Translations under genes and position numbers: made by a program
Notes under the pieces: model-generated
What the model saw: only the letters and a program-made list of their open reading frames with translations
Database searches by the model: none
Told to the model about the DNA's origin: nothing
In this document: positions 46,331 through 54,650 of the stretch, piece after piece
Layout: each line of letters begins with the position of its first letter
How positions within the stretch are numbered: position 1 is the stretch's first letter
Source of the DNA: Lacticaseibacillus zhaodongensis
GTDB lineage: Bacteria; Bacillota; Bacilli; Lactobacillales; Lactobacillaceae
Direction of reading: 5' to 3'
NCBI RefSeq assembly: GCF_009687905.1
Contig: NZ_BLBG01000008.1
Span: 1 to 64,000 of the forward strand
DNA length: 64,000 nt

Positions 46331-46702
46331 CTATTTCTTGTCATTGTTGTTTGGCTTCTCCTGCGGCTTGACCGGTGCGGTGGCAATCACGAGATCCTTG
46401 GCCTTCATGTACCACGAGGTTTCAACTCGGTTGAAGTTCGCGTTTGCCACGGTGTCAATCACGGGATCAATCAAGGTCACAATCTGGTTGTACTTAAAGT
46501 CCTTGACCCCAGCCTCTGCCGGAATTGAAACTTGGATCATCATTCCTTGTTTCATAGACTTCAAGTCATAGGTGCGTTCCTTCACGTCGTCGGTACGGTT
46601 GCCGTCTTCGTCTTGCACGAAGCGTTCGCGGCGCTGACCGGAGAATTTCAAGACGCCAAAGGTTTCTTCTAGGTCGATAACGATGCCTTCTGCTAATCGC
46701 AT
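46331..46702 (-). CDS. DUF961 conjugative-element protein (Tn916 Orf22/23-like)
   Basis: The 123-aa protein begins MRLAEGIVIDLEETFGVLKFSGQ and contains RTYDLKSMKQGMMIQVSIP, typical of DUF961 (YdcP/Orf22-Orf23). In ICEBs1 the related HelP works as a helicase-processivity factor in rolling-circle replication, so a role in element replication is plausible. Second of two DUF961 genes here. Confidence 0.88.
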   Translation of the reverse strand: MRLAEGIVIDLEETFGVLKFSGQRRERFVQDEDGNRTDDVKERTYDLKSMKQGMMIQVSIPAEAGVKDFKYNQIVTLIDPVIDTVANANFNRVETSWYMKAKDLVIATAPVKPQEKPNNNDKK

Positions 46703-46720
46703 GTGGGTTCCTCTTTTCTT

Positions 46721-47044
46721 TTATTTGACTGGGACAATATCGTCGGCATTGCAGATGTAGCGCACAAAGGCTTGTTCACCGATTCGGTAGCCAACGGTCG
46801 CAATGCGTGGCTTGATGACGGTGACTGGTGCATCAACTTCAATGCTCTCAGCCTTGTCGCCTTTCTTCGCTGGAATGGTGATTTCGATGTTGTCGGTTCG
46901 CTGCAAGTCGGAGAACAACTCGTAAGTGCGGGAGACAACCTTGCGATTGTCGCGATCACCTTCTGACAGTTCGCGCTTGAGCGAGCCGAAGTACAGGTGG
47001 CCGAACGTCTTTTCAATGTTTGGTGCAACAAATTTGAGTTCCAT
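46721..47044 (-). CDS. DUF961 conjugative-element protein (Tn916 Orf22/23-like)
   Basis: The 107-aa protein has the DUF961 pattern ETFGHLYFGS-like opening (EKTFGHLYFGSLKREL), SRTYELFSDLQRTDNIEITIP and a YRIGEQAFVRYICNADDIV ending. It is paralogous to the next gene and together they match the Orf22-Orf23 pair of Tn916. AAGGAAG precedes the start. Confidence 0.88.
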   Translation of the reverse strand: MELKFVAPNIEKTFGHLYFGSLKRELSEGDRDNRKVVSRTYELFSDLQRTDNIEITIPAKKGDKAESIEVDAPVTVIKPRIATVGYRIGEQAFVRYICNADDIVPVK

Positions 47045-47086
47045 GTTGAAGTCTTCCTTTCGTATTCAAAAAGCCGGGTAGTTCGG

Positions 47087-47329
47087 CTACTCGGCTGTGG
47101 CTTGGTGATAGTATTCGGTTAGTTGTTGGAGCAGATAGTCGTAAAACGATTTGGAGATTGGGTGAACCGTGCGGCCATCAGCGTATCGTGGGAACTGAAT
47201 ATACCAGCGATACTGACCTTCGATGAGCTTCACGTTTTTCAAGATCAGCACATGATCCAATACGATGTCTCCTTGGAGCAGCACGTCGCCACCGGGATCG
47301 GGGTACATATTGATAGAAGAAATGCGCAT
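47087..47329 (-). CDS. SpoVG-family protein
   Basis: The ~80-aa protein resembles SpoVG, a small site-specific nucleic-acid-binding regulator: ILKNVKLIEGQYRWYIQFP aligns with the SpoVG IRVIEG...FIAMP core and is followed by VHPISKSFYDYLLQQLTEYY. SpoVG-like genes recur in Gram-positive ICEs. It starts two bases after the adhesin stop codon with a weak site, suggesting coupling to the adhesin gene. Confidence 0.75.
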   Translation of the reverse strand: MRISSINMYPDPGGDVLLQGDIVLDHVLILKNVKLIEGQYRWYIQFPRYADGRTVHPISKSFYDYLLQQLTEYYHQATAE

Positions 47330-47330
47330 G

Positions 47331-50300
47331 TTACTTGCCGTCTTTCTTCTTGGCACCACCGATCACAACCATTGCAGCGAGGATGCCGAGCAGCAGTACC
47401 ACACCGATGACGATGAGCCAGCCGGATGTCGTATTACCGGTTTGTGGCAGGCCAGGCTTAGGCGTCTGTTTGTCGGTCATGACAGCCTTCACGATTTCAC
47501 CGTCCTTAGTGATCTCGAATGGCACGAGGGCTTCGCTAATTTCGTAGCCCTTTGGTGCATCGTATTCTTGGAAGCTGTACTTGCCAGCAGGCAGGTTGCC
47601 AAAGGAGAAGACACCATTCTTGTCGGTGCGACCAGATACAACCGTCTTGCCGTTTTCGTCCAGAATGCGGATGCCGGTGTTTGGCAGTCGCTTCCCAGTA
47701 GAAACGTCGGTCTTGGTTAGTTCGCCCGTACCTTTGATCAAGTCGTTGGTCAGTTCAAAAGCGATAGTTGGTTCCTTGGCGTCAGCCTTGGTCCCACCGA
47801 TCTGCTTGTCCTTGCTATCGAAGACCGTCACGCCGTCCTTGGTAGACACGAGCTTGAGAGTTTCCTTCGATAAGACAAGGTTGGTGGCAGAAGGCTTGGA
47901 TTCACGGAGATAGAAGGTGCCGACTGGTAGGTGCTTGATGGAGCCAGTGGAATCTTTGCCGACGGTGATAGTCTGAATCACCTTTTTGTCAGCGTCGAGC
48001 AGTTCAAAAACCGCACCAGCAGCGTTACCGGTCATTGCATAGGAGTAGCCTTTACCCGAAACCAGCGTGGCAACTTCATTGATCTTCTTGAATGACAGTT
48101 CGTTTTCATGGAGCTTGTTGTTGATCACTTTGCCGTCATTGAGGTCGATGCGTTTGATCTTCTCGTTGTCGGTGGTGTGGAAGTGGAAGCCATACATAGC
48201 CGTGTTCAAGTCGTGCTTCTCACCAGCATCAAGTTCCTTGACGTAGTAGTAGCCTTCTGGCAACTGGATTGCGCCAAATTCAGCCTTACCGTCTTTGACC
48301 GTCGTGGTGGCGACGAGTGATTCAGATGGGATCACAGTTTCGCCAATCTTGGTTTCGCCTTGCGTGAACAGGCCGAAGATCTGGCCGTTAGCCGCAATGT
48401 TCTTGATTTCTGGGAGGTTGTCCTTCCAGCCAGTAATGCTTTCTTCTTGCTTGTTAAGCGTGATGTCGAGTTGTTGGAAGTCGTTCTTGGCTTCAAGTGA
48501 GGTAGAGGTTACCGTCACTTCTTGCCCGGCATACTTGAGCTCAAAAGCAATCGGATCAGGGTTCATGATGAAACCATTTGGTGCAGAAATTTCAGTTGCC
48601 GTGTACTTGCCAAGATACAACTCTGGGGTTTGAATCTGGCCTTGAGCATCAGTGGTACTAGTGGCAACCACGTCACCCTTGTGGGCACGAATGGTACCGT
48701 CAGCCGTTGTGATGTCTTCTGCTGCCTTGAACTCGAACTTCGCACCAGCGAGGGCGGTATAGTCGTAATTGAATTTGTACTGATCGCCGTATTCAGTTTC
48801 AACCTTTTCGACGGCGACTGGGGTAGCCCCGGTCTTGGTCAAGGTGGCGACACCCTTTTGGGAGAGGTCAGCGAACTTAATGACCACGATGCCGTCCTTA
48901 TGGCTGCCGTCGATGGTGAACTTGGCTGGCTCCTTAGCCAGTACATAGCCTTCTGGAGCTTGAACTTCTTCGAGTTGGTACTTGCCGTAGCCGAGCGCTT
49001 CGGCTGTGATCAACTCGCCGGAATTGTCGGTAGCGAACTTATCAGTCGTACCGGCCTTGTCGGCAGTTGGCTGAACTTCGTACTTGTTGGTTTGCAGGTT
49101 CTTAATCCGGAAGATTGCACCAGCGCGCAGCACGGTCTTACCAGTTTCGGTATCGACTTTGACTACACGCAGCGTTTCTTCGATGACCTTGTTTTCGATG
49201 CTGTAATGCTGGGACTTCTGGGTACCGTCAACAGTAACCGTGAACGGCTTGATGCCGTTGTAGCCTGTTGGGGTCTTGGTTTCAGTAACGGTGTAGGTGT
49301 CGTAAGGCAAATCCGTGAACTTCACGTAGCCTTGGGCATCGGTGAGGCCGGTACGAACCACCTTGCCGGTGGTCTTACTGGTTACGGTGAATTGAGTATC
49401 CTTGAGCATGACCGGCTTAGTGCCTTTGACTTGGGTTGTCCAGTCGTAGTTCCCGTACTTGAGCAAGTCGAGATTACCGGTGATGACTTGTTCCTTGACC
49501 GTCGTGGTGGCAGTTGCAGTGGTGACGTTCTGACCTGCGTAAGCCAGCTTGAAGGCATGCTTTTGTGGGTCAAGCACGTAGCCAGTCGGTGCCTTGACTT
49601 CTTGCCAGTAGTAATCGTCCAGTTCCAAACCGGAAACGGACGCTGAATTATTGGCAATCGTCACTGCCTTCACGAGCTTGTCATCGGCTGCGCGGTGGAG
49701 CTCGTAGACAGCGCCGTTAAGGCTTGCAGCGCCCTGTGGCTGCTTACCCTTAACAGCATCAACTTTTTCGATGGTGGCAGTGCCACGTTGTTCTTGATCG
49801 GTCGTATCGACGTGAGCAGTGGTGACCGCGACAGTTTGACCAGCATACTTCAATTCAAATGGCAGCTTAGTCGTATTCAGAACGTAGCCAGCAGGGGCTT
49901 TTTCTTCCAGTGCGTAGTAGCTACCGAGCTTGAGGTTTTGCAAGGTGCCTTTGCCGTTACCATCAGTTGTGATTGCGTCAACCCGTGTTCCGGTGCTGGT
50001 ATAGATTCCATAGACAGCGCAGTTCAGTGAGTAGTAGGCATTGAACATGTCACTACCGAACTCACGCCCAATCTTGGTGAGGGTCACGTTACCGAGCTGT
50101 TCCTTGTTGCCGAGAACAACTTCAACGGTCTTGCCAGGTTCGATGGTGACTTCTTTGAGTTCGCCCTTGTTGACATAGCCGTTCGGGGCGGTAACTTCGC
50201 TGATCTTGATCTTGGTACCAGCCTTGATTCCGTTCAGAGCAGCGTAGCCGTCAGTGCCAGTCGTGACTTCCTTGGTGGTGCCATTGTATTCAAACTTGAG

Positions 50301-51143
50301 CTTGGCACCTGGTAGCGCCTTGTTGGTGTCGGCGTCAACCTTCTTTGTTTTCACGTCACCATTCAAGTTGACCTTGATTGGCAGGATGAACTCACCGTTG
50401 TTGGAGAGCTTGAAGTTAACGAGCTTTTGTTGTGAGCCTTTCGTGTAGACGAAAGAGGTGCCCACGTCAGCAGCCTTGGCAATCGAATAAGCCACCTTAC
50501 CAGATTCCTTCGACTGGGCAGTGGCCGTCAGCGTGAGCGTATTGCCAGACTTCGTAATCTTGAGATTCGCGGTGTTCGCCGTTTGTTGAGCGAAAGCCGC
50601 GAGCCGTCCGTTGGTGTCAGTCAACGTGATTGAATCACCAACTGCGAGCGTGATCTGTTTGCCATTAAAAGATGGCTTGCGATCATGAGCCGCAACCTTA
50701 TCGAGAATCGCTTTCTTTTCAGACTGATAGGTCTTGTTCGGTGTGGTAAGCAACGAATCGCCGAGCGTTTCCCAAATAATCATCTGGGTCACGGCGTAAT
50801 TGCGGTTGGTTGGGTTTTGGTAGTAGCCGTAGTAAGCAATCTTGGCTAATTGATCCTTTTTAGCGTCGGAGTAGGTGCTGGGGTTGTAGCCAGAGCCGCT
50901 CATATCGAGATCGACGCCGTGCTCCACACAGAAGGCAACCTTGCCGTCCACCTTTTTCATCCACATACCGGTGTCCGTCCAATGTAAGCCATTAAACAGA
51001 TGCAGGTGCCAAGTGTTGCGCCAGTCAGCGACCTTGGTGTTGGTCATGCTGGCGGCAATCGCCATTGAAGCCGGGATAAAGAGCTGGACAAACAACGATA
51101 CCAATGCGACAATCACAGCGGATCGTCGAGCTGTTTTCATCAT
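47331..51143 (-). CDS. LPXTG-anchored thioester-domain adhesin with SpaA/Cna_B repeats
   Basis: The 1270-aa surface protein has a signal peptide (about 1-31), a thioester domain with Cys72 in FCVEHG and Gln120 in AVTQMIIWE (the pair that forms an internal thioester able to bind host or surface groups covalently), about ten SpaA/Cna_B-like beta-sandwich repeats (each ending near KAPxGYVL and ELKYAGQxV), and a C-terminal LPQTG sortase signal, hydrophobic helix and KKKDGK tail. It is the promoter-proximal gene of the transfer block, so it may help donor-recipient contact or host attachment. Confidence 0.92.
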   Translation of the reverse strand: MMKTARRSAVIVALVSLFVQLFIPASMAIAASMTNTKVADWRNTWHLHLFNGLHWTDTGMWMKKVDGKVAFCVEHGVDLDMSGSGYNPSTYSDAKKDQLAKIAYYGYYQNPTNRNYAVTQMIIWETLGDSLLTTPNKTYQSEKKAILDKVAAHDRKPSFNGKQITLAVGDSITLTDTNGRLAAFAQQTANTANLKITKSGNTLTLTATAQSKESGKVAYSIAKAADVGTSFVYTKGSQQKLVNFKLSNNGEFILPIKVNLNGDVKTKKVDADTNKALPGAKLKFEYNGTTKEVTTGTDGYAALNGIKAGTKIKISEVTAPNGYVNKGELKEVTIEPGKTVEVVLGNKEQLGNVTLTKIGREFGSDMFNAYYSLNCAVYGIYTSTGTRVDAITTDGNGKGTLQNLKLGSYYALEEKAPAGYVLNTTKLPFELKYAGQTVAVTTAHVDTTDQEQRGTATIEKVDAVKGKQPQGAASLNGAVYELHRAADDKLVKAVTIANNSASVSGLELDDYYWQEVKAPTGYVLDPQKHAFKLAYAGQNVTTATATTTVKEQVITGNLDLLKYGNYDWTTQVKGTKPVMLKDTQFTVTSKTTGKVVRTGLTDAQGYVKFTDLPYDTYTVTETKTPTGYNGIKPFTVTVDGTQKSQHYSIENKVIEETLRVVKVDTETGKTVLRAGAIFRIKNLQTNKYEVQPTADKAGTTDKFATDNSGELITAEALGYGKYQLEEVQAPEGYVLAKEPAKFTIDGSHKDGIVVIKFADLSQKGVATLTKTGATPVAVEKVETEYGDQYKFNYDYTALAGAKFEFKAAEDITTADGTIRAHKGDVVATSTTDAQGQIQTPELYLGKYTATEISAPNGFIMNPDPIAFELKYAGQEVTVTSTSLEAKNDFQQLDITLNKQEESITGWKDNLPEIKNIAANGQIFGLFTQGETKIGETVIPSESLVATTTVKDGKAEFGAIQLPEGYYYVKELDAGEKHDLNTAMYGFHFHTTDNEKIKRIDLNDGKVINNKLHENELSFKKINEVATLVSGKGYSYAMTGNAAGAVFELLDADKKVIQTITVGKDSTGSIKHLPVGTFYLRESKPSATNLVLSKETLKLVSTKDGVTVFDSKDKQIGGTKADAKEPTIAFELTNDLIKGTGELTKTDVSTGKRLPNTGIRILDENGKTVVSGRTDKNGVFSFGNLPAGKYSFQEYDAPKGYEISEALVPFEITKDGEIVKAVMTDKQTPKPGLPQTGNTTSGWLIVIGVVLLLGILAAMVVIGGAKKKDGK

Positions 51144-51178
51144 AGTTGTTAGTCTCCATTCATTGAAAATTGGGTATT

Positions 51179-51217
51179 AAAAAAAGCAAATGAAATGTCT
51201 AAACGACTTCATTTGCT
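51179..51217 (-). terminator. Terminator-like hairpin in the leader of the adhesin/transfer operon
   Basis: On the minus strand GCAAATGAA pairs with TTCATTTGC and is followed by seven T, about 35 bases before the adhesin start. Its position upstream of the first gene indicates transcription attenuation rather than gene-end termination. TATATATA lies just upstream as a possible -10. Confidence 0.7.
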
Positions 51218-51319
51218 TCTATATATACGAGTTGCAATCAATGGTGACCTTTATCTGCTAGTGTTATGCCTATATGCTTTAGGGCTTGTCAGTTAGAGGG
51301 TCTTACGCCACATTTTTCG

Positions 51320-51333
51320 TGTACGAGAATTTG
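51320..51333 (+). repeat. Putative attR core (direct repeat)
   Basis: TGTACGAGAATTTG is identical to 19923-19936 and is followed by TACG, giving an inverted GTAC pair around GAGAATTT as expected for a tyrosine-recombinase core. Confidence 0.55.
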
Positions 51334-51339
51334 TACGCG

Positions 51340-51750
51340 TTCACTGAAACTTATTGAGAAAATTTGAAATATGCTACCGACAAGAAGTGTGCTAAAGCCT
51401 TATTCTATGCGAATTTTTGAGAAATTTTGAGAAAAATCCGTATAAAGTACGGTCTTAACAAGAAGTAATTCAATTGATTGCCAAACGCGGCGGGTGCGTC
51501 CCGCGGCATAAGGCGGTTAGTGAAAGTGTCTGGAGTGAACCACTGAATGGTAGTTCAGTTCAGACTAGTAGAGAAGCTCCGCAAATTCTTTGGAATCTGC
51601 GGGGCTTCTTTTGTTTAATGATAGCTGAGGTAATAGTCTGGGTATTAGCTCAATACAGGTTAAGAAGACGGACAGATTTTCAAAACGGATAATCAGCTGC
51701 GTGTATCCTACCAATCAATACTCTTGATTAGCCAGCTGTCCAGTAGGGCA
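51340..51750. other. Chromosomal non-coding region right of the ICE
   Basis: About 400 bases with no convincing gene. It contains a GC hairpin near 51485-51510 (GCGGCGGG/CCCGCGGC), a CTGAA/TTCAG hairpin and a strong terminator at 51572-51609. It may be the original downstream flank of rpmE2 now displaced by the ICE. Confidence 0.45.
51572..51614 (+). terminator. Rho-independent terminator (+ strand)
   Basis: AGAAGC-T-CCGCA pairs with TGCGG-G-GCTTCT, then TTTTG. It may have served rpmE2 before ICE insertion or may end a small RNA starting near 51480. Confidence 0.8.
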
Positions 51751-51754
51751 CAAC

Positions 51755-51792
51755 AATAGCCCCATTCCAATAATCACTGGGATGAGGCTATT
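51755..51792 (-). terminator. Rho-independent terminator of the ABC transporter gene
   Basis: AATAGCC-x-CATCCC pairs with GGAATGGGGCTATT on the minus strand, followed by a short T-rich stretch. Confidence 0.75.
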
Positions 51793-51814
51793 AGCATGTC
51801 ATGGAATTATTGAT

Positions 51815-53602
51815 CTATTCCTGTACATCGGCGTTCCGGTACCCTGCCGCTTGCATCTCGTACATCTCTTTGTAGTAGGGACTCGTCCGCAGCAGCTCCG
51901 CATGGGTGCCGAAGCCAACAATTTTTCCAGCTCGCAGCACGAGGACGCGGTCGGCCATTTGCACCGCGGCGAGGCGGTGCGTGATGAAGAAGACCGTCTT
52001 CCCATTGGCTAAGGTCAAGAAGCGCTGGTAGACATCGTACTCGCTGCGCGGATCCAGGGCGGCGGTGGGCTCATCCAGAATCATGATCTTGCTATCGGGC
52101 ATGAACGCGCGGGAGATGGCTAGTTTCTGCCACTCACCCCCGGAGAGGTCGACGCCGCCGCGATACTGCTTGCCCAGGGGTGTTGCTGCAGTTAGTTCTT
52201 TCTTCTGCATCACCGCGGCCATTCCGCCGGCAGCCAGAGCATGTTGGATTTGTGCTTCATCGTTCATCTTCGCGGGATTACCGATGCCGACGCTATCTTT
52301 GATTGGTAGCAAGAATTTGGAGAAGTCCTGGAAGACCGCGCCAAAATGCTTGCGGTAATCCTGTAGGGCAAACTCGCGAACATCCGTCCCGTTCAGCTTG
52401 ATCACGCCGGCCGCGGGGGTGTAGAAGCGCATTAGTAGTTTGGCTAGGGTGGTTTTGCCCGAACCATTCTCGCCAACGATGGCAATTCGTTCGCCCCCGT
52501 GGACGTGGAGTGAGATTCCGTCCAGGGCCGGTACTTTTTGGTTAGGGTAGCTGAAGTGGACGTCGTCAAGTCCGATATCTGTCACGGATTCAGGGAAGGA
52601 TTGGTCACCAATTGCCAGTGGTGCTTTGGCGTAATTCATAAAGTCGAAGTACTTGCGCATGTAGAGCAGGGTGTCATACAGCAGGTTGGTATTCTCGATA
52701 AAAGAGTACACGGAACCACTGCAGGCGGTCAGTGTCGATGCAAAAACCAACAGACCACCAACACTAGCATTACCCGCCTGAATCGAAAGAATCATCCACC
52801 ACAGGCTACCGCTGCTGATGAACGCACTGATTAGTAGGAAGACCAATGACACCTGCATTTGGCGAATGCGGACCCGCCGCACTTTGCCGTGAATGGTTTT
52901 GTACAGCTTGGAGTAAGCGTTGATGAAGAAATCAAACGCGCCGAACAACCGGACTTCCTTAGCATTCTTTGCTGTGAGCAGGGCCTCACTGTAGTACTGC
53001 AGTTTACGGGCGTCAGGGCTCCGCGTCACCATTGTCTCGAAGGCATCCTGTTGCACCCGGTAACTGATAATGCTTTGCGGAATGATGGCGATCACCATCA
53101 GGATGGCAATCCACACGTTGTAGTGTGCCAGTAACAGCACCATCGCAATCACGGTAATCAGCTCCCGGATGGCGCTAATGCCGAACACGATCAGGTTGAC
53201 CGGTCGCCACGATGCTTCGGAACTGACGAGCTGCAGATTGTCGTAGAAGTCGGCGTCTTCAAAGGCACTCAATCCTTGAATCGAGCGGGACTTCTTCATT
53301 AACTCAACGTTAACGAAGGCAATCAGTTTATCAGTCAAAATACCTTGGACGGAGGTGTTGATGGGGATGGCAGCACTAGAGGCAAAGAACACCAGTCCCC
53401 AAATCAATGCCAACATGCCGATTGCTTGTTTAGCCACCAGGGTATCCAAAATCCGCTGCGCCAGCCAAATCATCCCGACTGGGGCCAGCGATTGCACCGG
53501 TACCAGAAAAATCAGCAGTAGGCTGCTGCCTTTAGCTGCTTGCCAAAACAGGCGGAAACTCTGCACGTAAAGTGACAGGTAATTTTTAAATTGTTTAAAC
53601 AT
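51815..53602 (-). CDS. ABC-type exporter, fused permease-ATPase
   Basis: The ~595-aa half-transporter has six membrane segments (about 15-310) and a C-terminal ATPase with Walker A GENGSGKTT, signature LSGGEWQK and Walker B IMILDEPTAALD. It most resembles exporters found near peptide and bacteriocin genes, but no biosynthesis enzymes are adjacent. ATG 53602 is chosen because AGAGGA is six bases upstream. An 11-codon ORF with a perfect ribosome site lies about 70 bases before it on the same strand. Confidence 0.88.
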   Translation of the reverse strand: MFKQFKNYLSLYVQSFRLFWQAAKGSSLLLIFLVPVQSLAPVGMIWLAQRILDTLVAKQAIGMLALIWGLVFFASSAAIPINTSVQGILTDKLIAFVNVELMKKSRSIQGLSAFEDADFYDNLQLVSSEASWRPVNLIVFGISAIRELITVIAMVLLLAHYNVWIAILMVIAIIPQSIISYRVQQDAFETMVTRSPDARKLQYYSEALLTAKNAKEVRLFGAFDFFINAYSKLYKTIHGKVRRVRIRQMQVSLVFLLISAFISSGSLWWMILSIQAGNASVGGLLVFASTLTACSGSVYSFIENTNLLYDTLLYMRKYFDFMNYAKAPLAIGDQSFPESVTDIGLDDVHFSYPNQKVPALDGISLHVHGGERIAIVGENGSGKTTLAKLLMRFYTPAAGVIKLNGTDVREFALQDYRKHFGAVFQDFSKFLLPIKDSVGIGNPAKMNDEAQIQHALAAGGMAAVMQKKELTAATPLGKQYRGGVDLSGGEWQKLAISRAFMPDSKIMILDEPTAALDPRSEYDVYQRFLTLANGKTVFFITHRLAAVQMADRVLVLRAGKIVGFGTHAELLRTSPYYKEMYEMQAAGYRNADVQE

Positions 53603-53625
53603 AATTCGTCCTCTATCTTTGTCAA

Positions 53626-53668
53626 CAACTCCGTAGTCACGGTGACAAATCACGGACGAGTGGAGTTG
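53626..53668 (-). promoter_or_regulatory. Hairpin between the 11-codon ORF and the ABC gene
   Basis: CAACTCC (minus strand, 53662-53668) pairs with GGAGTTG (53626-53632), with an inner GTCAC/GTGAC hairpin. No T run follows, so it fits translational or RNA-stability control better than termination. Confidence 0.45.
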
Positions 53669-53671
53669 CTT

Positions 53672-53707
53672 TTAGTTCTGTGCAGACAGAGTGAATGTGT
53701 TGTTCAT
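53672..53707 (-). CDS. 11-aa ORF (leader or precursor peptide) upstream of ABC exporter
   Basis: ATG 53707 has AGGAGG seven bases upstream and reads MNNTFTLSAQN, stop. The site is among the best in the window, so the peptide is probably translated. It may be a leader peptide for ribosome-dependent control of the exporter, or a secreted peptide carried by it. It has no signal sequence and no modification enzyme is nearby. Confidence 0.5.
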   Translation of the reverse strand: MNNTFTLSAQN

Positions 53708-53742
53708 AACGATGCCTCCTAACGAGTAAATGGTATGCGGTA

Positions 53743-53771
53743 AATCTAGCACTTTGTTAGACCGATAACAA
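53743..53771 (-). promoter_or_regulatory. Promoter of the peptide-ABC transcription unit
   Basis: On the minus strand TTGTTA (53766-53771), exactly 17 bases and TAGATT (53743-53748). Confidence 0.6.
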
Positions 53772-54434
53772 GCAGTTAGGCGGTTGTGGTGAATGCTTTC
53801 AATTGGGGGGGTACGGCATCAGCAATGATTAGCTAGCTAACAGCATGAAGGGTGCCTTAATTATTAACACTAGTGTCAACTAGCGAAGCACGACCATTTT
53901 CGAGTCGATGCGTACGATCGCTTCATTACGATCCTGGTAGCAAATTGTTTAGCAGTATCGATGATCCTAATTTGGCTCAACACTGTGCTTGAGGGTGCTG
54001 GCTGCGGCTCAGCTATTTTGCTACAGACTAGCGATGAGTCAGGCTGGAGGGTTCATCTCTGAGAGTGGGCAATTCAGAGCACACGTTATTTAATTTTTAA
54101 GTGTTGAAGTTTAGTTGTTCAACATTCATTGATTTCAGCCACGAATTATTACTAATGCTAAGATAAGTATTAACCACAAGCCAGGGATGACCTTTGCCCT
54201 GACTAGTCACAGTGCTAGTAGTGCTACCATTATGGGGATGCTGGATGGTCACCGCTTCACGGTTTAGCTACGCGAAGTCGCTTACTCTTAATAACCGCTA
54301 GCTTAGGGATTATAAACTCTGTATCAAAGTTACAAACCATCAGCTTATGCGATTAATTAGCTGGCTTCAATCTTACCAAAAATTACCAAAAAAAGTTTAC
54401 TAATATGCTTTATTAATTTCGTAGTAGAGAGTAA
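53772..54434. other. Non-coding interval
   Basis: About 660 bases of mixed composition with no convincing gene in either strand. A GTTGAA/TTCAAC hairpin lies near 54104-54121. No repeat matching other parts of the window was noticed. Confidence 0.45.
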
Positions 54435-54446
54435 TATAATACCTGC

Positions 54447-54529
54447 AAGGGCGATAAGCCAACACCTAAACTTGCACTCCCCAAAAAAGTTCCCCCAAAC
54501 TTTCCCACCGCTAACGGTGGTTTTTTTTT
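54447..54529 (+). ncRNA. Candidate small RNA with C-rich single-stranded motifs
   Basis: TATAAT at 54435-54440 is followed by a non-coding stretch with ACTCCCC, GTTCCCCC and TTTCCCACC in an A-rich context and a terminator CCACCG/CGGTGG plus nine T (54505-54529). The next gene has its own promoter downstream of the terminator, so the terminator must serve a separate short transcript. Repeated UCCC/CCCC motifs are typical of Gram-positive sRNAs that pair with Shine-Dalgarno sequences (RsaE, LhrC). The -35 is poor. Confidence 0.5.
54505..54529 (+). terminator. Rho-independent terminator of the candidate sRNA
   Basis: CCACCG-CTAA-CGGTGG followed by nine T. Confidence 0.85.
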
Positions 54530-54591
54530 GCCCTTTTTTGCGGGCAACGTCGCAATAACGACTGTTCTACCATTTTGCCGCGGTTCAGGCT

Positions 54592-54620
54592 TTGGCAAGC
54601 ACGGCGGGGCACGGTACAAT
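54592..54620 (+). promoter_or_regulatory. Promoter of the DUF2238-like gene
   Basis: TTGGCA (54592-54597), 17 bases, TACAAT (54615-54620). Confidence 0.7.
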
Positions 54621-54650
54621 AGAAGGAGCAATGGCGAGGAGGACGGCCGC

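Larger units (their letters stand above)
19923..51333. mobile_element. Tn916-family integrative conjugative element carrying arsenic resistance
   Basis: A tyrosine integrase and excisionase at the left end, Orf7/Orf8-type regulators, and a single-direction block with TcpC, lysozyme/NlpC, VirB6-like, VirB4, TcpE, ArdA, relaxase, TcpA/FtsK and two DUF961 proteins reproduce the gene order of Tn916. The element interrupts the chromosomal rpmE2 neighbourhood. TGTACGAGAATTTG occurs as a direct repeat at both ends, giving about 31.4 kb; exact ends are not proven. Cargo: an ars operon at the tet(M) position, a Ppl-type gene beside oriT and a large adhesin at the right. Confidence 0.9.

Noticed and set aside
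54413-54631. 72-codon minus-strand frame
   Set aside because: It lies across the candidate sRNA, its terminator and a promoter; the translation is low complexity.
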